Assembly (NCBI GenBank): GCA_035308025.1
Contig: DATGHL010000053.1
Location: 109,787 to 173,786 of the forward strand
Direction of reading: 5' to 3'
Source of the DNA: Candidatus Binataceae bacterium
GTDB lineage: Bacteria > Desulfobacterota > Binatia > Binatales > Binataceae
Length of the DNA: 64,000 nucleotides
The translations under genes and the position numbers were made by a program. Numbering within the stretch: position 1 is the stretch's first letter; each line of letters starts with the position of its first letter. Shown here piece after piece: positions 1-6,962 of this stretch. A model generated the notes under the pieces. It had not been told where the DNA came from. It made no database searches and worked only from the letters and a program-made list of their open reading frames with translations.

Positions 1-128
1 AGACCGGCGGACGGCTCATCCAACATGCGCGCTACTATTGGTTGCTGTTGGCGGAGAGCCATCTGACGCGGCGGTTGTTTGCCGGCATGCTGCGAAAGAT
101 CACGATGCTGCCGTCGCCAGCGGGATAG
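1..128 (+). pseudogene. IS1380-like transposase, C-terminal end only
   Basis: One frame is open from the left edge to a TAG at 126-128 and encodes about 41 residues. They include a GGRLIQHARYYW segment followed by LAESHLTRRLF, which resembles the C-terminus of IS1380-family DDE transposases. The 5' part lies outside the window, so it is not clear whether the transposase is intact. It ends about 380 bases before pmoC, so the copper monooxygenase operon has an insertion-sequence end directly upstream. The family assignment rests on recalled motif similarity over a short stretch and is moderately sure. Confidence 0.55.
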
Positions 129-506
129 GTGGCTTGCAGCGCGCAGCAAATTTTCGGTGACGATGCTGGGGCGCAGGCAGAAGTGTCTGAGAATTTGGTC
201 GGAGAAGCGGCAGGTTCGGGTATCTTATGTCAACGCGAGGCCGAACTGGCCCGTTGCGGCGGGGCGGAAAGCCCTTTTGACTCAAAACAGGGCTCGAACT
301 TCGCGTTTGCAAAACTCCCGGTGTCGGTGCGAGTCTGATTGAGGATTGAAAATGGAAATTCCGGAATAAATCGAAATTCCGGGTGATATCTGTCCGAGTT
401 GGATCCTATAACAGGGATCTGAAAAAAGCGGCTCGGAGGCGTGATGGTTATCATGCGCAACACCGTGCGTTAAGAGCTGGCTTCCTAGTGGTAAGGAGTC
501 CTCAAG
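129..506. other. intergenic region upstream of pmoC
   Basis: I find no convincing gene here; the short open frames have unusual composition and no recognisable motif. The left part is probably the non-coding end of the IS1380-like element. The right part should hold the pmo promoter. It contains two GAAATTCCGG boxes (355-364 and 373-382) and a TATAAC hexamer at 407-412, described separately. Confidence 0.5.
354..412 (+). promoter_or_regulatory. paired GAAATTCCGG boxes and possible -10 upstream of pmoC
   Basis: GAAATTCCGG occurs twice, at 355-364 and 373-382, start to start 18 bases apart. Each core (GGAAATTCC or CGAAATTCC) is close to palindromic. A TATAAC hexamer at 407-412 could be a -10 element, but no good -35 stands 17 bases upstream of it. 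The boxes could be an operator for the pmo operon or part of the insertion-sequence end. This is pattern observation only. Confidence 0.25.
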
Positions 507-1355
507 ATGGCGACACTATTGAACACCTCGGAAGTAGCCGGCATTGCGCAGACGCGCTCCACTGCGGCCGGCCGGGCTAACAGTCACTGGATTAGTCCCA
601 CGTTTATGATGATTGTCTGCGGGATCGTCGGGATGCTGATGATCGCCGCCAGGATATACCAACAGGTTTACGCCTGGAGCGCGGGCCTGGACGCCACCTC
701 CCCGGAGTTCCAGACGTATTGGATGAACCTGCTTTTCGGCCAGTTCGCGGTCGAGGCGCTCGCCGCCGCAGCCATCTGGGGCTACGTCTGGGTCAGCCGT
801 CCCAAGGATTTTGCTCGGGTGGATTCGCGCGAAGAGCTCAGACGGTTCGGCGTGTTCGTTGCCCTGATATTCTGTTACGTCTTCGCGGTATTTTGGGCGG
901 GGAGTTTCTTTGGTGAGGAGGACGCGAGCTGGCATCAAACCGTCATTCGCGACACTTCATTTACACCCAGCCACATCATCCTCTTTTACTGGGCCTTTCC
1001 CATCTACATTATTCTGGGAATCACCGCCTACCTCTACGGGATGACGCGGGTCCCGCGCTTCGCCGCCCGGCATTCGCTGCCTTGGCTTATCGGCGTGTCG
1101 GGACCATTCATGCTGCTGCCCGTAGTCGGATTCAACGAATGGGCTCACAGCTTCTGGATTCTCGAGGAACGGTTCTCAGCTCCCGTACACTGGGGGTTCA
1201 TGATCTTTGCGTGGGCTGGACTGGGCCTCGGAGGGCTCCTGCTCCAGGGCTGCGACTATATCCACGAGTTGACCACCGGCGAGGCGCAGACTTACGTCGG
1301 CACCAACGGGCCGGCCGCCGACCCCGCCCTCGAATTCGAGCGCGAGGTGATGTGA
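507..1355 (+). CDS. pmoC: copper membrane monooxygenase subunit C (PmoC/AmoC family)
   Basis: Integral membrane subunit of the particulate methane/ammonia/alkane monooxygenase family, which oxidises its substrate with O2 in the membrane. The 282 residues carry about six hydrophobic segments. The CuC ligands are present with family spacing: Asp139, His143 and His156, matching Asp156/His160/His173 of the Methylococcus enzyme. The CuD ligands are also present: Asn210, His214 and His228, matching Asn227/His231/His245. The start at ATG 507 follows an AAGGAG Shine-Dalgarno. It is the first gene of a pmoC-pmoA-pmoB operon in the standard order. The substrate (methane, ammonia or short alkanes) cannot be told from the sequence. 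Ligand identities come from published structures, and I matched them here by spacing. Confidence 0.95.
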   Translation: MATLLNTSEVAGIAQTRSTAAGRANSHWISPTFMMIVCGIVGMLMIAARIYQQVYAWSAGLDATSPEFQTYWMNLLFGQFAVEALAAAAIWGYVWVSRPKDFARVDSREELRRFGVFVALIFCYVFAVFWAGSFFGEEDASWHQTVIRDTSFTPSHIILFYWAFPIYIILGITAYLYGMTRVPRFAARHSLPWLIGVSGPFMLLPVVGFNEWAHSFWILEERFSAPVHWGFMIFAWAGLGLGGLLLQGCDYIHELTTGEAQTYVGTNGPAADPALEFEREVM

Positions 1356-1455
1356 TCAACGCGCGCGGCGGACGGGACTTTCGCCGGCTCTCTGAGCGCG
1401 GAACGGGCCCTGCTCGGCGCGATTTGAGCGGCGCAACCACCCCGAAAGGATCCTG

Positions 1456-2220
1456 ATGGCAGCGCATCCGCGAGCCCGTTCGCAACCGGCAGTAGCGACT
1501 CCCGAGGAGGCTCGGCGGGTCTATCGTTGGTTTGATCTGGTGATCGCCGTCCTGCTGCTCTTCCTTTTCATGGGAATCTATCATGTCACAACCATCCTCA
1601 CGGTAGGCGACTGGGATTTCTGGGACGATTGGAAGGATACTCGCTGGTGGCTCTCATTCACTCCGATCGTCCTGATCGCGATGCCGTCCGCGACTACCTA
1701 CATCTTCTGGTCGAAGTTTCGGCTGCCCTTCGCGGCGACCTTTCTCACCCTCTGCCTGGTTTATGCCGAATGGATCAATCGCTTCTTCAACATGCACGGA
1801 TGGGCCTATTTCCCGCTGAATTTCATCTGGCCTTCGACCCTGATCCCATGTGGAATCGCGCTGGATACCACGCTGGTTCTTACCGAGAGCTACCTCCTCA
1901 CGGGCATCATCGGCGGCTCCCTCTGGGCGGTACTGTTCTACCTCGCCAATTGGCCCTTGATAGCGCGCTTCCTGCTCCCGGTTAACGTAGATGGCGTGCT
2001 GATGTCCTTAGCTGACCTGCAGGGTTTTCACTATGTCAGAACCGGCACGCCCGAATATATTCGGATAATCAACCGGGGAACCCTGCGTACCTTCGGACAG
2101 GATCCCATATACCTGTCGATCGCCTTTGCGGCTGTTATGTCTATAATCGTCTACATGGTTTTCCTCTCCGTCGGCCGGATTTTCACCAGAAGTCAGTTTG
2201 CATGGCTTAAGAAAATTTAA
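1456..2220 (+). CDS. pmoA: copper membrane monooxygenase subunit A (PmoA/AmoA family)
   Basis: Membrane subunit of the same monooxygenase, with 254 residues against about 247 in methanotrophs. It shows the diagnostic GDWDFWDDWKD segment near residue 55, the target of the common pmoA/amoA primers. It also has the GTPEYIRI...GTLRTFG stretch near residues 195-215 that is conserved in PmoA. Six to seven membrane segments are visible. It starts 100 bases after pmoC and is followed by pmoB, so the three are likely co-transcribed. Phylogeny of this subunit would be the best way to separate methane, ammonia and hydrocarbon oxidisers; from sequence reading alone I cannot do this. Confidence 0.95.
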   Translation: MAAHPRARSQPAVATPEEARRVYRWFDLVIAVLLLFLFMGIYHVTTILTVGDWDFWDDWKDTRWWLSFTPIVLIAMPSATTYIFWSKFRLPFAATFLTLCLVYAEWINRFFNMHGWAYFPLNFIWPSTLIPCGIALDTTLVLTESYLLTGIIGGSLWAVLFYLANWPLIARFLLPVNVDGVLMSLADLQGFHYVRTGTPEYIRIINRGTLRTFGQDPIYLSIAFAAVMSIIVYMVFLSVGRIFTRSQFAWLKKI

Positions 2221-2300
2221 ACGGGTAGCTACAAGCTGGCTGGCGACACGGCGAGATAGTGACGCGGCAATTGTGCGGACTGGCGATATGAGCGCGCTCG

Positions 2301-3566
2301 ATGGATAAGCGGAAAGATCTCGCGAAGCGCAACGCAACGCTGCTGGCCGCGACTATTGTCGGCGTGCTGCTGGCGTTCGGCACCAATGCCCTCGCGCATG
2401 GAGAACGCGCCCAGGAACCTTCGCTGCGATTGTCGACCATACAATGGTACGACACCAGGTGGTCGGCTGATCACGTTAATGTAAACCAGGATCTTACGGT
2501 CTCCGGCCGGTTTCACGTGATGGCGAGTTGGCCGCTCGAAATCCCGAAGCCGGATCGGCTGACGTTCCTTAATGTCGGCATCCCTGGGCCGGTATTCATC
2601 AGGACCTCGAGCTTCATCGATGGCGTCAACGGCGTGGCGTCGATGCCGCTCGAGCTTGGCAAAGACTACCAGTACAAGTTCACTCTGCGCGGCCGGATTC
2701 CGGGCCGCTATCACGTTCATCCGATGCTGGATGTCCAGGATGCGGGCGCGATAATCGGACCGGGCAATTGGGTTACCGTCGCGGGTGACGCAAGTGCGTT
2801 TAAAGACCCTGTCACTACGCTCACCGGCCTCAAGCTCGACCTCTCCCGCTATGGTCTTGCGGCGGTCGTGAGATGGCACCTGGTCTGGGTAGTGCTCGCC
2901 CTCGCGTGGCTCGGTTATTGGCTGCGGAAACCTCTCCTGATGCCGCGCTACGAGGCCGTCCAAGCCGGCGAAGGAGACCATCTGATAACGCGAAAAGATC
3001 GCATCGCGGCCGCCATCGTTCTCGCCACCACTCTGGTAGTGGCGATCGCGGGCTTCGCGATCACCAATATGGAATACCCCGTAACCATCCCTCTCCAGTC
3101 CAACCAGACTAAGGTTCCCGCTTTGGACGATTCGCCCGCCAGCATCTCGATCACACCGGAGCAGGTGACTTACCTGGTGCCTGGGCGCTCGGTCCAGTTT
3201 CGGCTCCGCATCGCCAACCACGGCGCGAAACCCGTCAGGATCGGCGAATTCACGACCGCCAACCTGCGCTTTCTTGATAGCGCCGTCGAAAGGCCGGAAA
3301 CGGGCTATCCGGAGGATTTGATCGCGCCGGCCGGCCTGCTCGTGCGGCCCGACGAGCCAATAGCCCCGGGACAAACCATGCAGGTGGACATCGAAGCGAC
3401 CAGTTCGGTCTGGGAGACCGACCGCCTTACTGCGCTCGTGAGCGATCCGACCAGCCGCATCGGGGGCCTGTTCATGTTTTTCAGTCCGGACGGTGAGCGC
3501 TCGATGGTCGAGTTCAGCAGCGCAATCATTCCGACTTTTACGGAACGTGTTCGCGACGGTGAATGA
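2301..3566 (+). CDS. pmoB: copper membrane monooxygenase subunit B (PmoB/AmoB family)
   Basis: Mostly periplasmic subunit, 421 residues, of usual length. A signal peptide (about residues 1-32) ends in NALA followed by His33, which would become the N-terminal copper ligand of the mature protein. The other two CuB ligands are in the YHVHP motif (His138 and His140), so the full His33/His137/His139 set is present. Two cupredoxin-like domains are separated by two membrane helices around residues 190-212 and 235-258. The second domain ends in a canonical beta-rich segment. No residue loss of the kind seen in verrucomicrobial PmoB is apparent. It overlaps the start of the next gene by 8 bases if the GTG at 3559 is used. 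Confidence 0.95.
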   Translation: MDKRKDLAKRNATLLAATIVGVLLAFGTNALAHGERAQEPSLRLSTIQWYDTRWSADHVNVNQDLTVSGRFHVMASWPLEIPKPDRLTFLNVGIPGPVFIRTSSFIDGVNGVASMPLELGKDYQYKFTLRGRIPGRYHVHPMLDVQDAGAIIGPGNWVTVAGDASAFKDPVTTLTGLKLDLSRYGLAAVVRWHLVWVVLALAWLGYWLRKPLLMPRYEAVQAGEGDHLITRKDRIAAAIVLATTLVVAIAGFAITNMEYPVTIPLQSNQTKVPALDDSPASISITPEQVTYLVPGRSVQFRLRIANHGAKPVRIGEFTTANLRFLDSAVERPETGYPEDLIAPAGLLVRPDEPIAPGQTMQVDIEATSSVWETDRLTALVSDPTSRIGGLFMFFSPDGERSMVEFSSAIIPTFTERVRDGE

Positions 3567-4206
3567 TGCGACGCGTATCGGCGAGGCACGGTTCCGATCT
3601 GGGCGCCGCCGGCCAAGCCCGGCTGAGATCTTGCGCTTCCTGACTCTGCTGGCAGTCTTTGCCATCTGCCTCGCGCCGCGCCCGTCTTGGGCGCACGGCG
3701 GCGGACCCGGTTTGGACTATGACCCCTGCGTTCGCCGAGCCGGCTTGGACTACCTTGTTCACTTTGCGGCCTACCAGCCCCGATTCAATCAGTTCGAGGA
3801 ATACTGTGGCAGCCTGCCGCGCGGCGGCCAGACCCTCCTGGTTTTCGACTTGCTCGGCGCGGAATTGCCCAATATTCCGGTGTCGATCGAGATTGAAGGG
3901 GGCGCGCACCGACTCTCGATACCCGCACGGCTTTATCGCTCAGGCGTGGTTGATGTGCAGGCCGAACTCGAACCCGGCAATTACACCGCTTTCGTCACGA
4001 TAGGTGAACCGCCGGATACTCACCGCCTTGCATTCCCATTTTCTGTCGGCGTCTGGTGGAACCGGCTGGTGGGGCCGATGCTGCTCGGATTGCTTATCCT
4101 CTTGGCTGCCGCTGCTTACTGTATGTATCAACTGAGACTTGGCATGCTGGAAAGTCGCCAGTCCACGTCGAGCACGATAGTTGGCTTGTCCCGCACCAGC
4201 GCGTGA
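3559..4206 (+). CDS. periplasmic membrane-anchored protein of the pmo operon, unknown function
   Basis: A protein of about 215 residues translated from GTG 3559, overlapping the pmoB stop by 8 bases; a GTG at 3547 is an alternative. It has a signal-like segment ending in SWAHGG, so a His would again lie near the mature N-terminus. The middle region has a conserved-looking block with YLVHFAAYQP, QFEEYC and LLVFDLL, and one membrane helix lies near the C-terminus (WWNRLVGPMLLGLLILLAAA). Two cysteines are visible after the signal. By position it resembles pmoD/orf4-type genes that follow pmoCAB or amoCAB. However, I do not see the canonical PmoD CuA-like Cys/Met motif, so I do not name it. A copper-handling or assembly role is inference. 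Confidence 0.7.
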   Translation: MNDATRIGEARFRSGRRRPSPAEILRFLTLLAVFAICLAPRPSWAHGGGPGLDYDPCVRRAGLDYLVHFAAYQPRFNQFEEYCGSLPRGGQTLLVFDLLGAELPNIPVSIEIEGGAHRLSIPARLYRSGVVDVQAELEPGNYTAFVTIGEPPDTHRLAFPFSVGVWWNRLVGPMLLGLLILLAAAAYCMYQLRLGMLESRQSTSSTIVGLSRTSA

Positions 4207-4330
4207 ACCATGCAATCCCACCGAGCCTTCGCGCAAGCCCGCGCTCGGCGGCGGCCGTTTCCGCGTCCTCTGGGAGGCCGAGAGCCTGACCACGTAATTT
4301 ACCGTGCTTAGTCACGAGGCGATTTAGAGC
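4207..4330. other. short intergenic region after the pmo operon
   Basis: No gene and no clear terminator hairpin. This is the segment between the pmo accessory gene and the left end of the IS3 remnant. Confidence 0.4.
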
Positions 4331-4680
4331 TGGCCGGGAGAATTTGGACAGCGGGATAATTGGAGTTTCTGCCTGCCGGCGGCCAAGATGGCAGCCGAAC
4401 AGGAGAGAACATGAGCAGACGGCCGCGCCGGAACCACACCCCGGCATTCAAGGCGAAGGTGGCACTGGCTGCCGTCAGGGGCGAGCGGACGCTGGCGGAA
4501 TTGGCGCAGCAATTTGACCTCCATCCCAATCAGGTCACCCAATGGAAGGCGCAACTGCTGGAAGGGGCGGCCGGCGTGTTCGGGTCCGCGGCTGGTAGTG
4601 GGCCCGCCACCCCCGCGATTGATCTGAAGTCGCTGCACGCGAAGATCGGCGAACTGACGCTGGAGAATGATTTTTTGGGG
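4331..4680 (+). mobile_element. IS3-family remnant (left end and orfA)
   Basis: The element appears to begin with TGGCCGGGAG at 4331 and contains a nearly complete orfA, then stops abruptly at about 4678-4680. There it continues directly into motB coding sequence of the opposite strand. orfB and the right end are absent, so the element cannot move by itself. It lies between the pmo operon and the flagellar locus and is the physical cause of the motB truncation. Confidence 0.75.
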
Positions 4681-4683
4681 TAA
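4411..4683 (+). pseudogene. IS3-family transposase OrfA, 3'-truncated
   Basis: ATG 4411 follows an AGGAGAG ribosome site. The 90-residue product starts with a basic stretch (MSRRPRRNHTPAFKAK). It continues with the helix-turn-helix region ALAAVRGERTLAELAQQF and the typical HPNQVTQWK segment, and ends in LTLENDFLG with an immediate stop. Family members continue with a few more residues after LENDFL and are joined to OrfB by a programmed frameshift, so the last residue and the stop come from the junction with motB. Confidence 0.8.
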
Positions 4684-5185
4684 AGCCGTCGATCTCGAGC
4701 GGATTCGGCTTGCCGCTGAGCTCTTTCGCAACCGCGGCCAGCACGGGAAGCTGCACCGGGTTGATCTCAGCGTCGCCGCTGGCGAAGAACCGGGCGGCTG
4801 AGAGTGAGATCACCAGCCCGCGGTTATCGAGCCTGACGGAGACCCCCGAATCCTGAAAAGTCAGCAGCGCCGTGCTCAGATTATCGCCCAGATTGGCCAG
4901 TCCCTTGCGCGACGTCTCGGCCATCATACGGCGCGTCATCTCCGTCATCGCCGAGCCCGACGCCCGCGCCGCTTCGCCGAGCTCGGGCCGCGTGCCGCCC
5001 CGATGAGGCCGCACGCCAACTCCAGTCGCCGCCGCCGTCCACGCCCGATTGACCTGATCGCTCGACTGCATCGACATCGCATACATCAGGACGAAGAGCG
5101 CAAACAGCAACGTGATGAAATCGGCGTAGGAGACCAGCCAGCGTTCGCTCGAATCATGTCCGCCGCCGCCTTCTTCATGTTCCAT
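4681..5185 (-). pseudogene. motB: flagellar motor protein MotB, C-terminus lost to an IS3 insertion
   Basis: About 168 residues of MotB remain. The N-terminus has the single membrane helix SYADFITLLFALFVLMYAMS with the essential proton-conducting Asp, followed by a linker. The OmpA-like peptidoglycan-binding domain runs only to EIDGF. The reading frame then enters IS3 sequence in antisense (PKNHSP...) and would continue for about 48 meaningless residues. The lost part includes the peptidoglycan-contacting half of the OmpA domain, so the product is unlikely to anchor a stator. No motA is next to it. It is the last gene of a fliM-fliN-flbD-motB run on this strand. A functional stator would have to be encoded elsewhere. 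Confidence 0.85.
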
Positions 5186-5221
5186 CGGGAGTTCCCTTCA
5201 ATTGGCCGCAGGCAGGCCGTT

Positions 5222-6505
5222 TCATTCGCGCAACAACGGCCCGGGGCTGGACGGAATCAGCGCGGCGGCCGCGCCGAGCCGCGGCGCGCGGCGGCGGGAG
5301 AGTCCGGCCTTGGTGATATGGTACTGCAGCGCGCGGGTCGTGATCCCGAGCTGGCGCGCAGCCGCCGCGCGATTACCGCCCGCCGCGGCGATCGTGCGCA
5401 GGATCATTTCGCGGCGCGCCTCCTCGCGGCTGGTTTTCCAGCCGGTCGTCGGGGCCGCCTCCGCAGCCGCCGCCACGCTCAGGTGCTGGCGGATTTCCGC
5501 CACATCGACCAGGTTTTGTCCGGCGCTAATCGGCGCGATCGCGACCCGCGAGACCAGGCTCTCGAGTTCCAGCACATTGCCGGGAAAAGCGTAGGCGCCC
5601 AGCGCCTTGAGCGCCGCCGGCGTGAAACTGCGACGCGGATTCGCGCGCCGGATAAAGTACCGCGCCAGCAGCGCGATATCGCCGACGCGTTGGCGCAGCG
5701 GCGGCGCTTCAAGCGCAAAGACGTTAAGCCGCCAGTAGAGCTCGCGGCGGAAATCGCCGCGTTCGACCAGGGTCCCCAGCGCACGGTTGGTCGCAGCGAT
5801 AAACCGCACCGGCGGCGCTGTCGCCAGCGGCGCGGCTGACCAGAACTGCTGATCGCCCGCCTGCAACATGCGTAAGAGCTTGAGCTGCGCGCCGTCGCTC
5901 AGCTCGCCGAGTTCGTCGAGGAAGAGCATTGCCGCCGCTGGCCCGGCCAACGGCCCCGGCGCCTGGCGCGCAATCGCACCCATCAGCGCGTGCTCGTCAA
6001 GTTCGTCAAAGCGCGCGCAGTTGAGCGTCAACAACGGCCCGCGGCTGCGGCTCGCCTGATGGCACAACCGCGCCAGATTGTATTTACCCGTGCCGATTTC
6101 ACCGCTCAAGATTACCGGCACCGGACTGGCCGCGACGCCCAGCACGCTGCGCACCGCCGCCAGCATCACTGGATCCGCGGTCAGCAGTGCGGGCCGCAGC
6201 CGCAGCGCCGCCGAGACGATCAGGCAAGCCCCCGCCTGCCAGTCCGCGATCGCCAGATCAGCGTCCGCGCGTCCGCCACCCGCGCGCGGCTCCAGATCGA
6301 GGCTCAGGAGCTCGACCCCCGGCGGCCGCGCGCCGACGAAATCGACGTATAGGGCAGCGGCATGACGCTGAGTGAAGGGCAGGACCTCTATTCCGGCGCT
6401 CGCGACAAACTCCGCCAATTCAGCCGGCGCGCCCGGTCCGAGTGCGACCCGCGGCCAAGGCTCCGCGGCGGCGCGGTTGGAGAGGCCGTACGGCGCAGGC
6501 GCCAT
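5222..6505 (-). CDS. FlbD/FleQ-like AAA+ transcription factor without a GAFTGA motif
   Basis: A protein of 427 residues with an atypical N-terminal region, a central AAA+ domain and a C-terminal Fis-type helix-turn-helix (AAARQLGITTRALQYHI). The Walker B motif is clear (LFLDELGEL). The Walker A is altered (GEIGTGKYNLAR instead of GESGTGKE). The GAFTGA loop that contacts sigma54 is not present: the corresponding stretch reads GAIARQAPGPLAG. Placement between fliN and motB points to control of flagellar genes, as for FlbD of Caulobacter. Loss of GAFTGA suggests that it may not open sigma54 promoters and could act as a repressor or partner of another activator. It overlaps the fliN stop by one base. 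Confidence 0.8.
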   Translation of the reverse strand: MAPAPYGLSNRAAAEPWPRVALGPGAPAELAEFVASAGIEVLPFTQRHAAALYVDFVGARPPGVELLSLDLEPRAGGGRADADLAIADWQAGACLIVSAALRLRPALLTADPVMLAAVRSVLGVAASPVPVILSGEIGTGKYNLARLCHQASRSRGPLLTLNCARFDELDEHALMGAIARQAPGPLAGPAAAMLFLDELGELSDGAQLKLLRMLQAGDQQFWSAAPLATAPPVRFIAATNRALGTLVERGDFRRELYWRLNVFALEAPPLRQRVGDIALLARYFIRRANPRRSFTPAALKALGAYAFPGNVLELESLVSRVAIAPISAGQNLVDVAEIRQHLSVAAAAEAAPTTGWKTSREEARREMILRTIAAAGGNRAAAARQLGITTRALQYHITKAGLSRRRAPRLGAAAALIPSSPGPLLRE

Positions 6506-6867
6506 CAGCGCAGCCCCGACGGCCGTCCCGACGGCGGCGTTTCCACCAGCTCGATAATCTTCGCCCCGATCTGATCCTGCATCATCACCACCTCGGCGCG
6601 GGCGAACAGCGCACCGTTGACGTAGACCTCGACCGGATCGCCCGCGTGACGATCGAGCCGCAGGCTGGCGCCGACTTCGAGCTCGTCGAGAATCTCGCCG
6701 AGCGTCATGACCGTGCGTCCGACCTCGACCTGCACGGTCATCGGGACCTGGCGCAAAACGCCGAACTCGACCCGGCCGGCAGCCTCGGCTTCGCCAGCCG
6801 ACGGCGTATCGTTTGTGCTAGCGTCGTCGATCGCCGCCGAGTCATTCGCAAGCGTAGTTTCGTTCAC
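6505..6867 (-). CDS. fliN: flagellar motor switch protein FliN
   Basis: A 120-residue protein with an acidic, Ala-rich leader of about 30 residues and a C-terminal SpoA/FliN domain. Recognisable parts are VPMTVQVEVGRT, LGEILDELEVGASLRLDR, DPVEVYVNGALFARAEVV and the terminal GAKIIELV. It forms the lower C-ring of the flagellar switch together with FliM, which is encoded just upstream on the same strand. Length and domain are normal for the family. Confidence 0.92.
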   Translation of the reverse strand: MNETTLANDSAAIDDASTNDTPSAGEAEAAGRVEFGVLRQVPMTVQVEVGRTVMTLGEILDELEVGASLRLDRHAGDPVEVYVNGALFARAEVVMMQDQIGAKIIELVETPPSGRPSGLR

Positions 6868-6962
6868 CGAATTTATCTCCTACTGGTCTAAATCACCCGG
6901 CCGTCTCACCAGGCCGCATCTGCTAATTGCGTTAACGAATCGCGCCACCGGACCACCCGCGT

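Noticed and set aside
79..463. Small genes between the IS1380-like end and pmoC
   Set aside because: The short frames overlap each other on both strands, are Arg/Cys-rich and have no ribosome site or motif.
2229..3665. Long minus-strand open frame opposite pmoB
   Set aside because: Product is Arg-rich without motifs, and pmoB on the plus strand is certain.
3559..4206. Naming the fourth pmo gene pmoD
   Set aside because: The position fits but the CuA-type Cys/Met motif known from PmoD is not recognisable.
1..4680. Composite transposon carrying pmoCAB
   Set aside because: The flanking remnants belong to different IS families (IS1380-like and IS3), so a classic composite transposon with identical ends is not supported, although IS-mediated rearrangement is.
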